Assembly (NCBI GenBank): GCA_009602735.1
Contig: WELA01000853.1
Location: 143,217-176,191 of the forward strand
Source: Mesotaenium endlicherianum
Lineage: Eukaryota; Streptophyta; Zygnematophyceae; Zygnematales; Mesotaeniaceae
Direction of reading: 5' to 3'
Length of the DNA stretch: 32,975 bases
Part shown: piece after piece, positions 19,789 to 30,700 of the stretch
Position numbering within the stretch: the stretch's first letter is position 1
Layout: every line of letters starts with the position of its first letter
Program-made: the position numbers and the translations under genes
Notes under the pieces: model-generated
Databases searched by the model: none
Told to the model about the DNA's origin: nothing
What the model saw: the letters and a program-made list of their open reading frames with translations, nothing else

Positions 19789-22700
19789 CTAAGTGACGCC
19801 CAGTATCCATCCTTCTTCCATGATGACTTTCTCGACAGCGATTGCGTGTGTGATCATGTCGCCCCCTTGCTGTTGCTCTAGCTCATTCAGAGAATTCCTG
19901 TCAACTTGCGCTTGATTCTTGTGATGAGACTGACTGCTGCAGGCTTGCAGGCTAGCCAGGTGGCGGCCCTTGAAGGTGGGCCCCTGGAAGAGGGCGGCAA
20001 GGAGGCCGGCAGAGTCCAGCTTGGCGAAATGCATGGCCAGGGCTCTGACCTGTTCATTGAAAAAATGTGAAGGAGATGATCAGACTAAATCATGATTTAA
20101 CATGAACAGATGACACTTGCATGCCAGGTAGACGGAGTGAGAAGCTGAGTATATGTCATCAATCAATCACATGAACGTTCCCTTGCGCACATGCACAGGC
20201 CTGCACCAGGTTGGGCTTTCGGTTTGCTGGCACCTATTTACGATCACCCCCGCAAGTGCTGTGGGCAACTTGTGTTCCCCATAGGCATAGCATACGATTA
20301 AAGAAATCAGCACGAAGCGGCATGGTAGTGTGAGCACGAGCCGCATGCACGCAAACTCGATGCACGCCACTTTGAAGCGTATTAAGTCGTCCCAAAGAAG
20401 AGAACGAAGAAACGTTTCTCAGAAAGTCATTCAGGTACGAACTCAAATTGTACGCAAATGTCATATGCAGTGTCCATTTAGAGGGCCACATTATCAAAAA
20501 ATCATGCCACATGAATGCTAATCACTACTTCTCCAGGTAGGATGACAGGTGGCTCAGGTGAGGTGTGCCACCTGGCCGGCGTCTTTGGGCTCTCCCGGGC
20601 GGCAGTCGGGCGGGATTAGCGACGGATACACCTGCTCCCCAGGGATCACCCCACTCTCCCATGCCCACCAGAGAACGTAGTGTGCGCGTCTTGTGAGGGA
20701 GAACCCAGGGCGAGCATGTGACCACGCATGGAAGGAGCAGAGGGTGCACAAGGCCGAGCGGGTATTCGAGCGAGGATGACGAGGACGCATGATCGAGCAC
20801 TTGCCTTCTCGTGAAGACGATCAACGCTGGCATGCAAGCTACCCTTTCAGACTTAGGGGGGTGGGGTTTTGAGCTTTGGGACAAGCAGGGCCGGCTCGAA
20901 GCCTAGGGCTGCACACTTTGCACGGCCTATCCACGATCTACATCCCTCACGCCCTGACAGCTGGCACCCAGGAGTTCGATGCCAAAGGTCTCGTGGGCTC
21001 AACAGCAAGACGAACGGTGGGCCTTACCCTAAGCCTGACACCCGCAACCCTAAGCCCGACCAAAACCCTAAGACTCCATACGCCCCTGCAAGAACTAACG
21101 CCGGAATTAAGAAAGAGCAGAGCTGACGGATAGCTTTGCTTCATTCAGAGTCCCGGAATTTACGCGCATGCGTGTCTACATCCTGGTAGCCCTAGGCCTC
21201 CTCTGATGTCCGCACTCCAAAGAAGAGAGGATACTACCGCACGCATGCTGTCGCCAATTGTCGGCATGTGTGGCACCAGGTGAGGGGCGGCGCACGTGGC
21301 GCCACTCCCTGCAAACAGCCACTTGGCGCCACTTGGAGCTACCTGGTGCTACCTGGCAGCGCCATCTGGACCGGGGAATGTAGGGGTTGAATTCGTCAGG
21401 AGCTGACGCAGAGGACTCACCTCAGCGAAAATGATTTGCGCCTCCCTCCCCGGCCCCTCCTGGCCCTCCAGGTGGCCTCCTGCGGGCGTGACAGGTGGCG
21501 CACAGAGAGGGGCCCTCAGGCCGGTCTCGTAGGGCCACACGAGCGAGCACCGGCGCAGGTGGGGGTGGTCTCTCAGCTGCCGGACTCGGGGGATGCCGAG
21601 CAGACTCTGCATGCGCAGGAGGAGGGGGAGGAAGAAAACGAGCACGTGAAAACTTGGCGGGAGCGTGTGTACTTGATCAATCGGAGCTAAAAAGGGAGAC
21701 TTGGAGGGGGCGAACAGTGTGTGGATTTGTACAACTCACGAACCCCTTTCGCCCAACGAGACACATGGCACAGAATGGTGGGAGCATCACACATGCGTCA
21801 CGCGCATGAGTGCCGCCTCCGGGAGGCGAGAGTCTGCTTTCTCACGCGCGGCACTGTCCAAGCTCCGCAGAAGGCAGGAGGCAGGGGTGAGAAGGAAAGG
21901 GGGAAGGAGGGGCTCCCTTGCTCTCACGGGCAGGCCGCACATGCCATGGGAGTTCTCTACAGGTGCGATACTCGTTTGCTGCGCTCGCTCCAGAGAAGGG
22001 GTGGTCAACTCATTCTTTCAAGAAGGTGAAGTTATCCTCTCTAGTAGAATGAACGCCCTACGGCCCCTCCCTCTGCGTTTTCCACCTGCCCGCATACTCC
22101 CTGCCAACAGCCAGAGGTGGAGGGCACACCTGACCGGAGAAACAGAAGGGTACCTGAAAGCTGAGGTGCCCGTCAAAAAATGCACCTGGGTGTCGTGACA
22201 GGGGGTTCACATCTGGGTCGAGCAACAGACGGGCGCCTGTATGGGTGCAGGTGCAACAGAAGGGCACCTGACCTGACCTGGGAGCCCACAGAGCCAGTGG
22301 TGAAGAGCTTCCAGGTGGAGTGTGCCCCGCACCTCTCCTCTGCCAGCCGCCTCTCCGCCAGACGTGGGGACCATTCGACGCCCCTCGGATCCTGGGGAGG
22401 GGGCTTTGTCATGGTGAGAAAAGGGCCCACTTTTCCCTTGGGGCACCCCCAGAAGGGATATGCGCCGCCCGAAATCTGCCATGGCACCACTGAGCAGAAA
22501 GTTCAGCTCTGTCGATGAGCACTGTCTCTTTATCTCGGCCTTGGGTTGCAGCTGGAAATACGGACTTATGGTCATACGGACATGGGGAGGGACGCCAGAG
22601 GATGTGTAATAAGAGTAATGAAAAACTCGACGCGACCACGCGGACACAGATACAAACATAGTCGTAGGTAGGCAGGCAGGCAGGCGGGGAGGGAGGGAGG

Positions 22701-24685
22701 GAGGGAGGACGAGAGGGAGGGATGCAGAGATGGAGGGCGGGCGGGCGGGTGCTAGCACAGACCAGCGCGTTCATGCCAGCCGCCGCTTCGAAGCGGTTGT
22801 TCTCGTTGGCTGGCCCGTCTCGGACAACGGCCGACAAGTAGCCCCACACCTTGCGCCACGCGCCGTCCCCTCCTCCTGCTGCGGCTGCTGCTGCTTCTGG
22901 TTGACCACCCCGACCTCCCCCATGACTGAGCTCGCCTTCTCGACCTCCCTGCAGACTCGGTTGCCCACCTTGACCTCCCCTTTGACCACGTGGGAGTGGA
23001 CCATTTTTTAGGCCCAAATCATCGGGTTGACCCCGTTGACCTCTGCGTTGACCAAGCCCACTTGCTGGCAGCCTCTCCCCACCATCACCTGCAGTCTCTG
23101 CCCCGTCCTCATCCACCTGGCGTCTGCTACAGCGCGCCACGTCGTTCTCCTCCTCCTCTGTCTCCTCCGGCCCACGTCCATCATGATCCGAAACTCGAAC
23201 TCCCACATTTAACCCTAACCCTAATCCTGAACCTAAAACTAGAGGCTCCTGGGCCTCCCCTCCGGAGCCCACCCTCCCTCTGTGCGCACCTGGCCCCCCC
23301 CCCCCTAGCAGAGCCTGGGCAAAGCCTGCTGGGAACCCAAGGGAGAAGTCAAACCCCATGAGCACCCTGCGCCGCTGGCCTCTTTCACGTTGACCTTCTT
23401 GACTAGGACCCTCTTGCTCACGCTCACGCTGCCTTTGACTTTGACCCCGACTTTGACTTTGACCCCGACTTTGACTTTGACCTTGAGTCTGCCGTTGACT
23501 TGGCCCGTGCCCTCCCCGACGAGCTGCGTCATCATTGTCCTCGTCACCGTCGTCACCTTCGTCGTGACCACAATTGGCGCCCCCACCGCCACCGCCGTCA
23601 AGACCACCATGGAGATGGTCAGGGGCATCTATCCCCCCACGCACGGCCTCGCACGCCAGCTGGCACAGCTCGGCCTCTGCCTGCGCCCTAGTTGCCACAT
23701 TGCGCACACACCGTATCGACAAGTGGCCAGATGCTACCGAGATTGTCGGGACGTCCGGCCCGGCAACTCCAAGGCTGGGCTTTGCGTTGCTTCCAGTTGA
23801 CCTCCTGTTGACCTCCTGTTGACTGCCTGTTGACCCGCCTGTTGACCCAGGGCCTGTGGACGTGAGGTTGCTTGCGCGACACGACTCAGGCACATCATCA
23901 GCATCATCATCATCAGCAGCACCACCACCACCTATCACGTGGCACCACCTATCTTGTGCTGCCCACGAATGTCGATCCGTGGTTGATGGCCCGTGACGGC
24001 TTTCTTCTGCCAGATTGCGGTGCATTTCTGTTAACAGGTGGCAGCTCTCTTCTGCTGACACGTGGCGGTCCACCACGCAGTACCAAATGCTATCCTTGCC
24101 TGTCCGTGGGGTGCTTGCGCCAGACCAGTCCACCACCACATATGTGTCAAACAGAGGCAGCTTGACACCCGAGGGTGCACTCACGGTCAGCCCTGTTGAC
24201 CTGGTTGACCTGGTTGAACGGAGCAGAGGCTTGCCAGCTTTGCTGAAACTGGCACGAGAGGCCTTCTCTACTGAAGGACTTTCTGCAGAGACACCCTGAG
24301 GTGATAAATGACACCTTGTTGACCTGTTTGATGCCTGTCTGCCATCTGTTTGACCTCTTTGAACTGGCTGACCTCCATCTATTTCACTTTTGTTCTGGAA
24401 TGACCTCCTTCTGGGACTGGCGGTACTTTGGAGGGGCGTGGTTACTTCAGGTCTCCTACTACTGGACCTGGTGACAGTTTGCACAGGGACATGCTGATAC
24501 AATCCCGCTTCCTGGGGTTTTTCTTCTGCAATAGATGACGTCCTTAATTTTACACACCTCCTCGTTTCATATTCACGAGCACTGTTGCATTGCCCCTTCC
24601 GTTTCATTTCCGCTTGCCTTACGCACAGTAGAGTTGGAAAACGATGGAGGAAGGAATACTTCAAGGTCGTCATACATATCAACAT
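19789..24685 (-). CDS. Conserved protein of a bacterial-type uncharacterised family, five exons, long low-complexity inserts
   Basis: Exons (minus): about 24685-22763, 22475-22278, 21606-21421, 20631-20572, 20049-19789. All four introns are GT-AG and phase 0, giving about 875 residues. Conserved blocks in order: VVDWSGASTPRTGKDSIWYC (residues 184-203), NVATRAQAEAEL (329-340), VLMGFDFSLGFPAGFAQAL (441-459), WRKVWGYLSAVVRDGPANEN then NRFEAAAGMN (610-639), ISGGAYPFWGCP, STWKLFTTGSVGSQ, SLLGIPRVRQLRD, SLVWPYETGL, AE/VYPSL across a junction, DAGQ/VRALAMHFAKLDSAG across a junction, and C-terminal EEGWILGV. I recognise this block order from bacterial conserved proteins of unclear function; any metabolic annotation from memory is unverified. 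Three inserts (about 209-320, 346-438, 460-608) are rich in Gly, Asp, Gln, Arg and Ser and are likely disordered, unless some are unspliced introns. The start is uncertain: Met at 24685 or 24607, and the first 175 residues have no conserved match. Acidic residues suggest an RNase H-like fold (inference). Confidence 0.82.
20997..21072. repeat. Spaced CCCTAA motifs in intron 3
   Basis: CCCTAA occurs at 21027-21032, 21048-21053 and 21066-21071, in similar contexts (AACCCTAAGCCCGAC, ACCCTAAGCCTGAC, AACCCTAAGACTCC). This is a degenerate tandem repeat of 18-21 bp inside an intron of the conserved-protein gene. Plant telomeres use CCCTAAA, so resemblance is partial. Confidence 0.5.
22663..22722. repeat. 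GGCA/GGGA microsatellite in intron 1
   Basis: Tandem GGCA units are followed by GGGA units, in the intron between exons 1 and 2 of the conserved-protein gene. The GGCA/GGGA array creates long but meaningless open frames on both strands. Confidence 0.9.
23213..23238. repeat. Telomere-like CCCTAA repeats within exon 1
   Basis: CCCTAACCCTAA is followed by diverged CCTGAACC units. On the minus strand it is read as part of insert 3 (LGLGLNVGV) of the conserved protein. It is short and could be chance low complexity. Confidence 0.5.
23434..23487. repeat. 18-bp tandem repeat coding a GQSQSR array
   Basis: Three units of TTTGACTTTGACCCCGAC, the last diverged. On the minus strand the gene frame translates them as repeated GQSQSR. 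This is a disordered, Gln/Ser/Arg-type insert in exon 1. Confidence 0.9.
23796..23846. repeat. 11-bp GTTGAC repeat within exon 1
   Basis: GTTGAC starts at 23796, 23807, 23818, 23829 and 23841, so the period is 11 bp and then 12. Since 11 is not a multiple of three, the gene frame reads successive units as different residues (STG, QQEVN, RRSTG). It lies in insert 1 of the conserved protein. Confidence 0.9.
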
Positions 24686-26694
24686 ATTGCGTGCAACATA
24701 TTGAAAAGGTCAAGAAGCTCGCTTTCAAGTACAAGAATCTTAGTCAGTAGCTGATGGAAGGGTGGACCGGCAGAGGGCGTTGCCCGCTGCTTTTTAGTTG
24801 TTCGTCTGAAATACAAATTTCGTGGGGTACTTGATCAAGGCACTCTTGGTATAGTAATCAGGAAGAGCCTCATCTATCCCTTGTCCATACTTAATCGCGC
24901 CTACGCTCTAGCAATTCTCGCCGGAACTGTAGTTATCCTAACGAAACAATACAACAAGCAAGCTGCATCAGTGCCGTTGTGGAACAATGGCACTTCCTGT
25001 GATAGTCCAGCTTTTAATTAGTCCTGTTGGCCATGTTGAGCTTGCGTTGCACCAGTTGCTCCTGACCTGCTTTGTAACGTAGTGTGCTTTGCGTGTCCGA
25101 AGTCCAGCGTCGCTGCCTATTCCACTCTGTTTGGTGCAGACCAGTACAGACAGTCAACCATGGTCAGGAGTTAGGCATTATCCTTTAATCAGTCAACTCT
25201 ATGGTCCACATGCCGTCGTTGCTTCAATAGTGTCAAAAAAACAAATGTAATATTCAGGCTTTAAAACTTGAATTCAAAAACTTTTGGTGAAAAAGAAGAA
25301 TGAAGCAAGAAGAGCTGTATTGAAAAGCCAAAGATATGTAGATGGTGCAAGCAATGGGTAAGCTTTTTACAATTCTTATGGCTAGCCATTGGATGGCTTC
25401 TTGCCTCTCCACAAAGCTCAAGCATATCCTGCTGCATTTGCTTTTCCATTCTCGCATCCTACTCCCCACACTCTCAATCGCTACATTTGAGATGGTTTCC
25501 TAATGAGATGCATACCCATGTAGTTACTTTTATAATACGTCTTTCAATTTTTTTTCAACGTCATCAATTGTCACCATATTTGTGATTGCATCATCCACTA
25601 TTTTGGCTTTAGATCATGCTCGAATACGTCACCTCATACGCTTGAGCTTGTCTTGGCAAAACGCCTAACCTATGGGTAGGGTGGAATGCAGGCTTTGATT
25701 AAAAGGCTTAAGGACCCGCTATTCATGGCATTCAACTTCTTCTTATATAACTAGGCCAACACATGGTCTAAAGATGTAGAGCACATGAGTTGGAGCCTAG
25801 AACGACTTCATGCAGTTGTGAAGGACACGCTCTGGAGAAGGATAGGCACTTAGTTTGCCAGTCATATATAATATTTGGTTCTTGCTCATGTCATCAAAAT
25901 TGCCCTATTTCTTTCTTACTATGATCGTTCATGGACCTATGCATGCAAGTGCTGGACAGTTTCTTCAAATGTTTAGTGGTTCATTATTTTTAATGTGAGG
26001 GGGTGCATTCAGCTATTGGAGGCACTAAATTGTTCAAGTAATTATATTATGCTCTAGGATTTGTCCTTGAGTGGCCAACACCTAGATGAATTCGTTAAGA
26101 AGTTCAGACCAACACCACAAATTTCTTTTATACATTACATGAAAGGTTTCCAAATAAGGAAACTTGGCAAGAAGTTTGGTAGCAATGATCCGTTTAGCAT
26201 AGTAATATGACATGTACATATTTCAGCTGCACGTTCTGTATTTTGATTTTTTTTTGGCCTTAATATTGAGACCCCTCGAGCTAATAAGCCATGAAGGATT
26301 TGCCACTTTATGCCACATGGCATAGCAAAGTAGTATGTCAATTAAATTGCTCCGCACAATCTTTTACAGTGGCCTCATGTGTGGAGTACAACATTTACAG
26401 CCTCCAATGTGCAATTCCAAAATTTCTTAACATGAAAGGTGACAGGCGGAAGGAAAGAGAAGGTTACCAAGATTGTGACCCTACAATAGTAGCCGTCAAT
26501 ATGGATAGAATAGCATGACGTACAGCATGCGAAGAATCCAACATTCATATTTTTGCGACTAGCACGCTAAGAAAAGTCAAATTTAGTCATAAGGTAGTCG
26601 ACTTTGGCTACCCGCAACAAGACGTTATTTACAAGACTTTGGTCTGTGTCTAGAGGTGAGAGGGCTGAGATTCACCAGAATACCTATAGAGCAG
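24686..26694. other. No recognisable gene
   Basis: It includes the 5' flank of the minus-strand conserved-protein gene, then AT-rich DNA. A minus frame at 25261-25449 starts MEKQMQQDMLELCGEA, coiled-coil-like, but shows no domain. The 25700-26200 stretch has interrupted coding-like segments on the plus strand that could be a decayed transposon. No upstream exons of the kinase at 26695 were recognised. Confidence 0.35.
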
Positions 26695-26820
26695 ATAAAT
26701 CACCTGCAAAATACCATGTAAAGCTGGCAGACTTTGGACAAGCTGTCTATCTAGAGGAAGGCGAGAAAATGGATGGGCCATGCGGTTCTCTTTACTATCT
26801 GGCTCCAGAGCAATTACAGG
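26695..26820 (+). CDS. Protein kinase exon (activation segment), CAMK/CDPK-like
   Basis: The exon lies between an AG acceptor (AGAGCAG/AT) and a GT donor (TACAGG/GTAAGG). It is 126 nt, phase 1 at both ends. It encodes DKSPAKYHVKLADFGQAVYL, then GEKMDGPCGSLYYLAPEQLQ. DFG is the Mg-binding motif and GSLYYLAPE is the GT/SxxYxAPE end of the activation segment. The pattern resembles calcium-dependent protein kinases and PEP carboxylase kinase of plants (VKLADFGLA ... GSPYYVAPE). Only this exon is recognised. The catalytic loop (HRD) and the later subdomains are not seen on either side within several hundred bases. It is either part of a gene with very long introns or an isolated fragment. Confidence 0.75.
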
Positions 26821-27738
26821 GTAAGGAGTATGGCTTTGAAACAATAATCATTCAAAAGAACCCCCAACCAAAAAGAGGAGTCTGTCAAAAAGTCGAGTCG
26901 CGTGGCAATCTGTTTTGCGTAACGGCTCTTCAATGGAAAATGCTGACGCTTCCAATAGTTCATCAAAACTTTGTCATACGATGCATACACAGCTGTAACC
27001 CGTAAAAGAATGTAAGACCAACATATATGGCTGCATCTTCTGTGATGCTATAGTAGACAACTGGCCAGCAAAATGCTGACAATTGATGCCAATACCGCAG
27101 CCATGGACGAAACAGGTAGTCTGTGAGAGGCAGCGGGTGAGCCGACAACTATGCTCACGTTCACGTTGGAGTTTGTGCCTTGCGCGTGTATTGTGCCTGT
27201 GGAGCCTGCAGACAGACGGGCAGACGAGATGAACTTAAGACGTAGTGAAGATCATGCTTCGGCAAAGAGCACAACTACTGTTGTACGCTAGAGAGTCATC
27301 AACAGCATGTCAACATCTTTTGACAGAACCCACAGAATACCTAACAGTATGTCACCACACCATCTTTTGACTCAGCCCATACAATACCTGTACATAAGTA
27401 ATGGTGCGACTGCTATCGACAAGGGAAAGTTTGGCCAGAACTCCGGGAGAAACATGAGCCCTATACAGGTGCACGCTGCTCAACTGAAGCAGAAAGCCTT
27501 GAAGGCACCACATCATGCATGCCTCAGCGTTTAGAGTCCAAAACAAGCAGCCGTGCACTATTCGCGCGCAACCGCACACCCAGAGGCACAAATGCGCGTG
27601 CTCCCCCACACGCATGCACGCACAGACACACACACACACACACACACGCGCGCGCATTCACACGCGCACAGACGCGCACGGACAAGAAAATGCAGCACAT
27701 TCAGGAGGAAAGGGAAAGCTCTGTTGGTGGCCACTCAC
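26821..27738. other. No recognisable gene; includes a microsatellite
   Basis: This is intron or intergenic sequence between the kinase exon and the last recognised protease exon. A CA/CG microsatellite occupies about 27616-27680. A final protease exon should lie here or further left, since the exon at 27739 ends in a GT donor, but none was recognised. Confidence 0.35.
27616..27682. repeat. (CA)n(CG)n microsatellite
   Basis: A CA dinucleotide array passes into CG and CACG units. It gives spurious open frames rich in His/Thr and Cys/Val on both strands. Confidence 0.95.
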
Positions 27739-30700
27739 AGTCAAAGTCCATCCACCCGATGGAAGCGTCCGCGGGGTCAAACACCATGAGCTTGTCGCGC
27801 ATGATGATGTCTGCAGAGAAACAAACAGCACCTTTTCCCTGAGGAGGGGGGGTTGTTCCCACTGTCGTAAACCCAGGCAGAAGGGAGCATTCCAGTCTCC
27901 ACATCACCGACTCGGGCCTACTAGCATAACGAGTTCCCTCTCACGTATTGAGATGATTTGAGTGCGAGTCCTGAGCTCGGATTCCGGGGGCAGAGCAGCC
28001 AGATGTCGTAAGAGGGAGACCCACACTTGCGCGCACGCCACGCATACAAGCACACGTGTGGGGCTCAAGCCATCAGCACACTCAGTACTGTACTGATCCC
28101 CACGCATGTACAGACAGTCTTCCACAATTCACCCGACAATGACGGGAAGGAAGCATAAGGTATTTGCAGCATGTCACATGGTGCCTCCAGCCGTCACCTG
28201 TGGTATTACATTGACATAATATGCCCAGGCAGATATACTTAAGCGCGCAACATATTCATAGAAAAATTGATGTCTTAGAGCATGCGCATGCGTGCTTATG
28301 CACGTGATGCATGCATCACACTGACCTGATTGGACTTCTTGTCCAGGCATATGCAAGCGCAAATCACTTGTCGTGGAGGAGGTGCGCAGCTGCAGCACTC
28401 ACTCCCAGTCATGACAAGTCAGCATGGCTGCTGACTGGTTAACGTTTGAAACAGGCTGACATGTGGATACATGCGAACAAGGAAAGGTACCTCCGATGAT
28501 GGAGAGGGAGGAGGTCGACCCTGCTTGACCCGACGAGTCCCACCCGATGCACGCGGCCAACGATCCCGAGCCCTGTTTACACCAGACACTCGCCACACAC
28601 ACACGCACAGGTCATCACACAGTCACACAGGCAACACCCCACACACACATATACACACACAGTCCATCATGCAGTCACGCAGACACACGCGCACAAGCAC
28701 ACACACACGCACAAAGGTCATGACAGTCACAGAGACACCACCCACAGACACGCGCACGTACGCACACGCACACACACATGCGCGCGCGCACGCAAAGACA
28801 AACGCAAACACACACGCGCGCGCACAACACACATTCACACACATCACTTAGTGGCCCAGAAACAGCATACAGTCCATCACGACAAGCAAAGCACACACGT
28901 GTGCGCAGACCCTTGCAAGAAGGCAAGAGTGCCTGCATGTAGAGTCAGAATTCAACTTCAAACCTCACATACAGCACAGTCTCAAGGGGGAGGAGATGAA
29001 AAAGGCACGTACGCTGGAAAGGAGCATGATGTAATTCTCCGGGCCCAAATCCATATCCGCCCCATCGAATTTTAACGTCACGTTTGGAAAATGGTCCGAC
29101 AAATCCTCTGGCGAGCTGGAGTCACATCCCGAAGAAGAAAAACAAAGGACATAGAAAGTACTGAATTTTGTACGCATCAACTCTCACGCATATGCAGAGG
29201 AATTGTCGCCTCAATGTACGCATACATACACACACTTTCTCATATATACAGAGACATAAGTGTGCGTCCACGAATATGAGGACGTACACAAGTATGCCTC
29301 CGCACGAGAGTGTGCCCTCATACGTGCAGCAACAATGCATGAGCACCAGCACAACTAAACAGCAGGGGGTGCACGAATGCGTACACACGCACACACGCAC
29401 ACGTGCGCACACACGAACACCCACACACGCTGCGCACGCATGAAAGAAGCACGGCCTCGGGGCACTAGGGAGCCTAAAATTCTTGGGAGCAGGACATCTC
29501 TAAGGAAGCAAGGACATCTGGGTGGGAATGGGGGTGGCGGTGGGGGTGGGGGCGCGTACCGCCCAGAGGAGTCGAGCAGCAGTGCGCGCACGTTGTCCGT
29601 GTGCCCGCGCAGCTTCATCTGCTTCTGGCCCGAGCGCGCATCCCACACCCTCACAGCCTTCTCCGTGCCACCGGACACGATAACGGTGGCAGCGTCGTTC
29701 ATGGCCAGCGCATACACGGACTCCTTGTGCCCCTTCACGGCCACGGGTGTCCTACTGTGTCCACCTGCTGCTGCTGCTGCTGCTGCTGGTGGTGGTGGTG
29801 GTGGGGCTGGCACCGACAGCGGCTCATCGGCTGCAGCATGCGAGTCCAGAGTGCAGCTCAGGGGCGCCATGGCCCGGGCCACGTCCCACAGGTACAGCTC
29901 ACATCCCAATCCCGCGGACGCCAGCACGCTCGTCTGCCCGCCCGCCACATACTCCCCAGCAAATATCAGATGTCCCGCATGACAGACTCTGCTGTGTACA
30001 TGTGGCTTAAGCTTGGGCTCGGGTTGGGAGGGCGGCAGGAACCCAAGCAGCACCTGAGAGGAGGCGGCCAGGCAGGTGANGGGGGGGGAGGTGTCAGGCC
30101 CCAGGTGAATGGGGGACGAGGGGGGGGAGGAGAAGGGACGAGGGAAAAGGGAAGCCGAGCTAAGAGGGATTAGTGGTGATCAAAATGTCCAAGAAGCCGC
30201 AAGCATATGATTGGTGCAAACAATGGTTGGTGAAGCCCGCACGTTGTTGGCGCCCCTGGCTTGTAGCAGCGCGTCACAAAGTCAAGTAGGGGGGCCAGGG
30301 CGTACGGATCGTAAGTACTTGTGTGATTGCATTATGTGGCTAATGCATATTATGTGACAGAGACTAAGAGCTGACTGCAGCCCACTACCGCCGGTAACAC
30401 AGACAGGTGAGGGGAAGCTCCGCTGGGGCGGGGGAGGTAGAGGAGGGAGGGCCAGGAGGAGGAGGAGGAGGAGGAGGAGGAGGAGGAGGAGCAGGAGCAG
30501 GAGCAGGAGCAGGAGAAGTGGCACTCCTTGACGGAGCAAGGGGCCAGCCGCCTGGGTGGCGCAAGCATGCAGGCCTGCATGGCACCTGGCGCTTCCACAG
30601 ATATCATGGCGCTCATGATGACGATACAACCGCATATGTGTGCGTGAATATCTGGCAACAAGAGAAAAGCAAAACCCCGCCCTTACTCCATCCCCTTTTT

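Noticed and set aside
21701-22198. Plus-strand open frame of 165 codons
   Set aside because: It lies in an intron of the minus-strand conserved-protein gene, and no domain is recognised.
27515-27961. Plus-strand open frame of 148 codons
   Set aside because: It runs through a CA/CG microsatellite and lies opposite the protease exon at 27739-27810. Its composition is a repeat artefact.
28590-28850. CRISPR-like or satellite array
   Set aside because: The repeats are simple dinucleotide microsatellites without conserved units and spacers.
28471-28851. Open frame rich in Thr and His
   Set aside because: It is created by CACA/CACG repeats and is antisense to the protease exon at 28491-28572.
29377-30173. 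Long plus-strand open frames (190-201 codons)
   Set aside because: They are antisense shadows of the WDR48-like exon and its CTG/GGT repeat.
30220-30300. Coding-like minus stretch ([14 protein letters not shown]) as the missing protease exon
   Set aside because: Its position and Cys would fit, but no convincing acceptor, donor or phase match could be defined.
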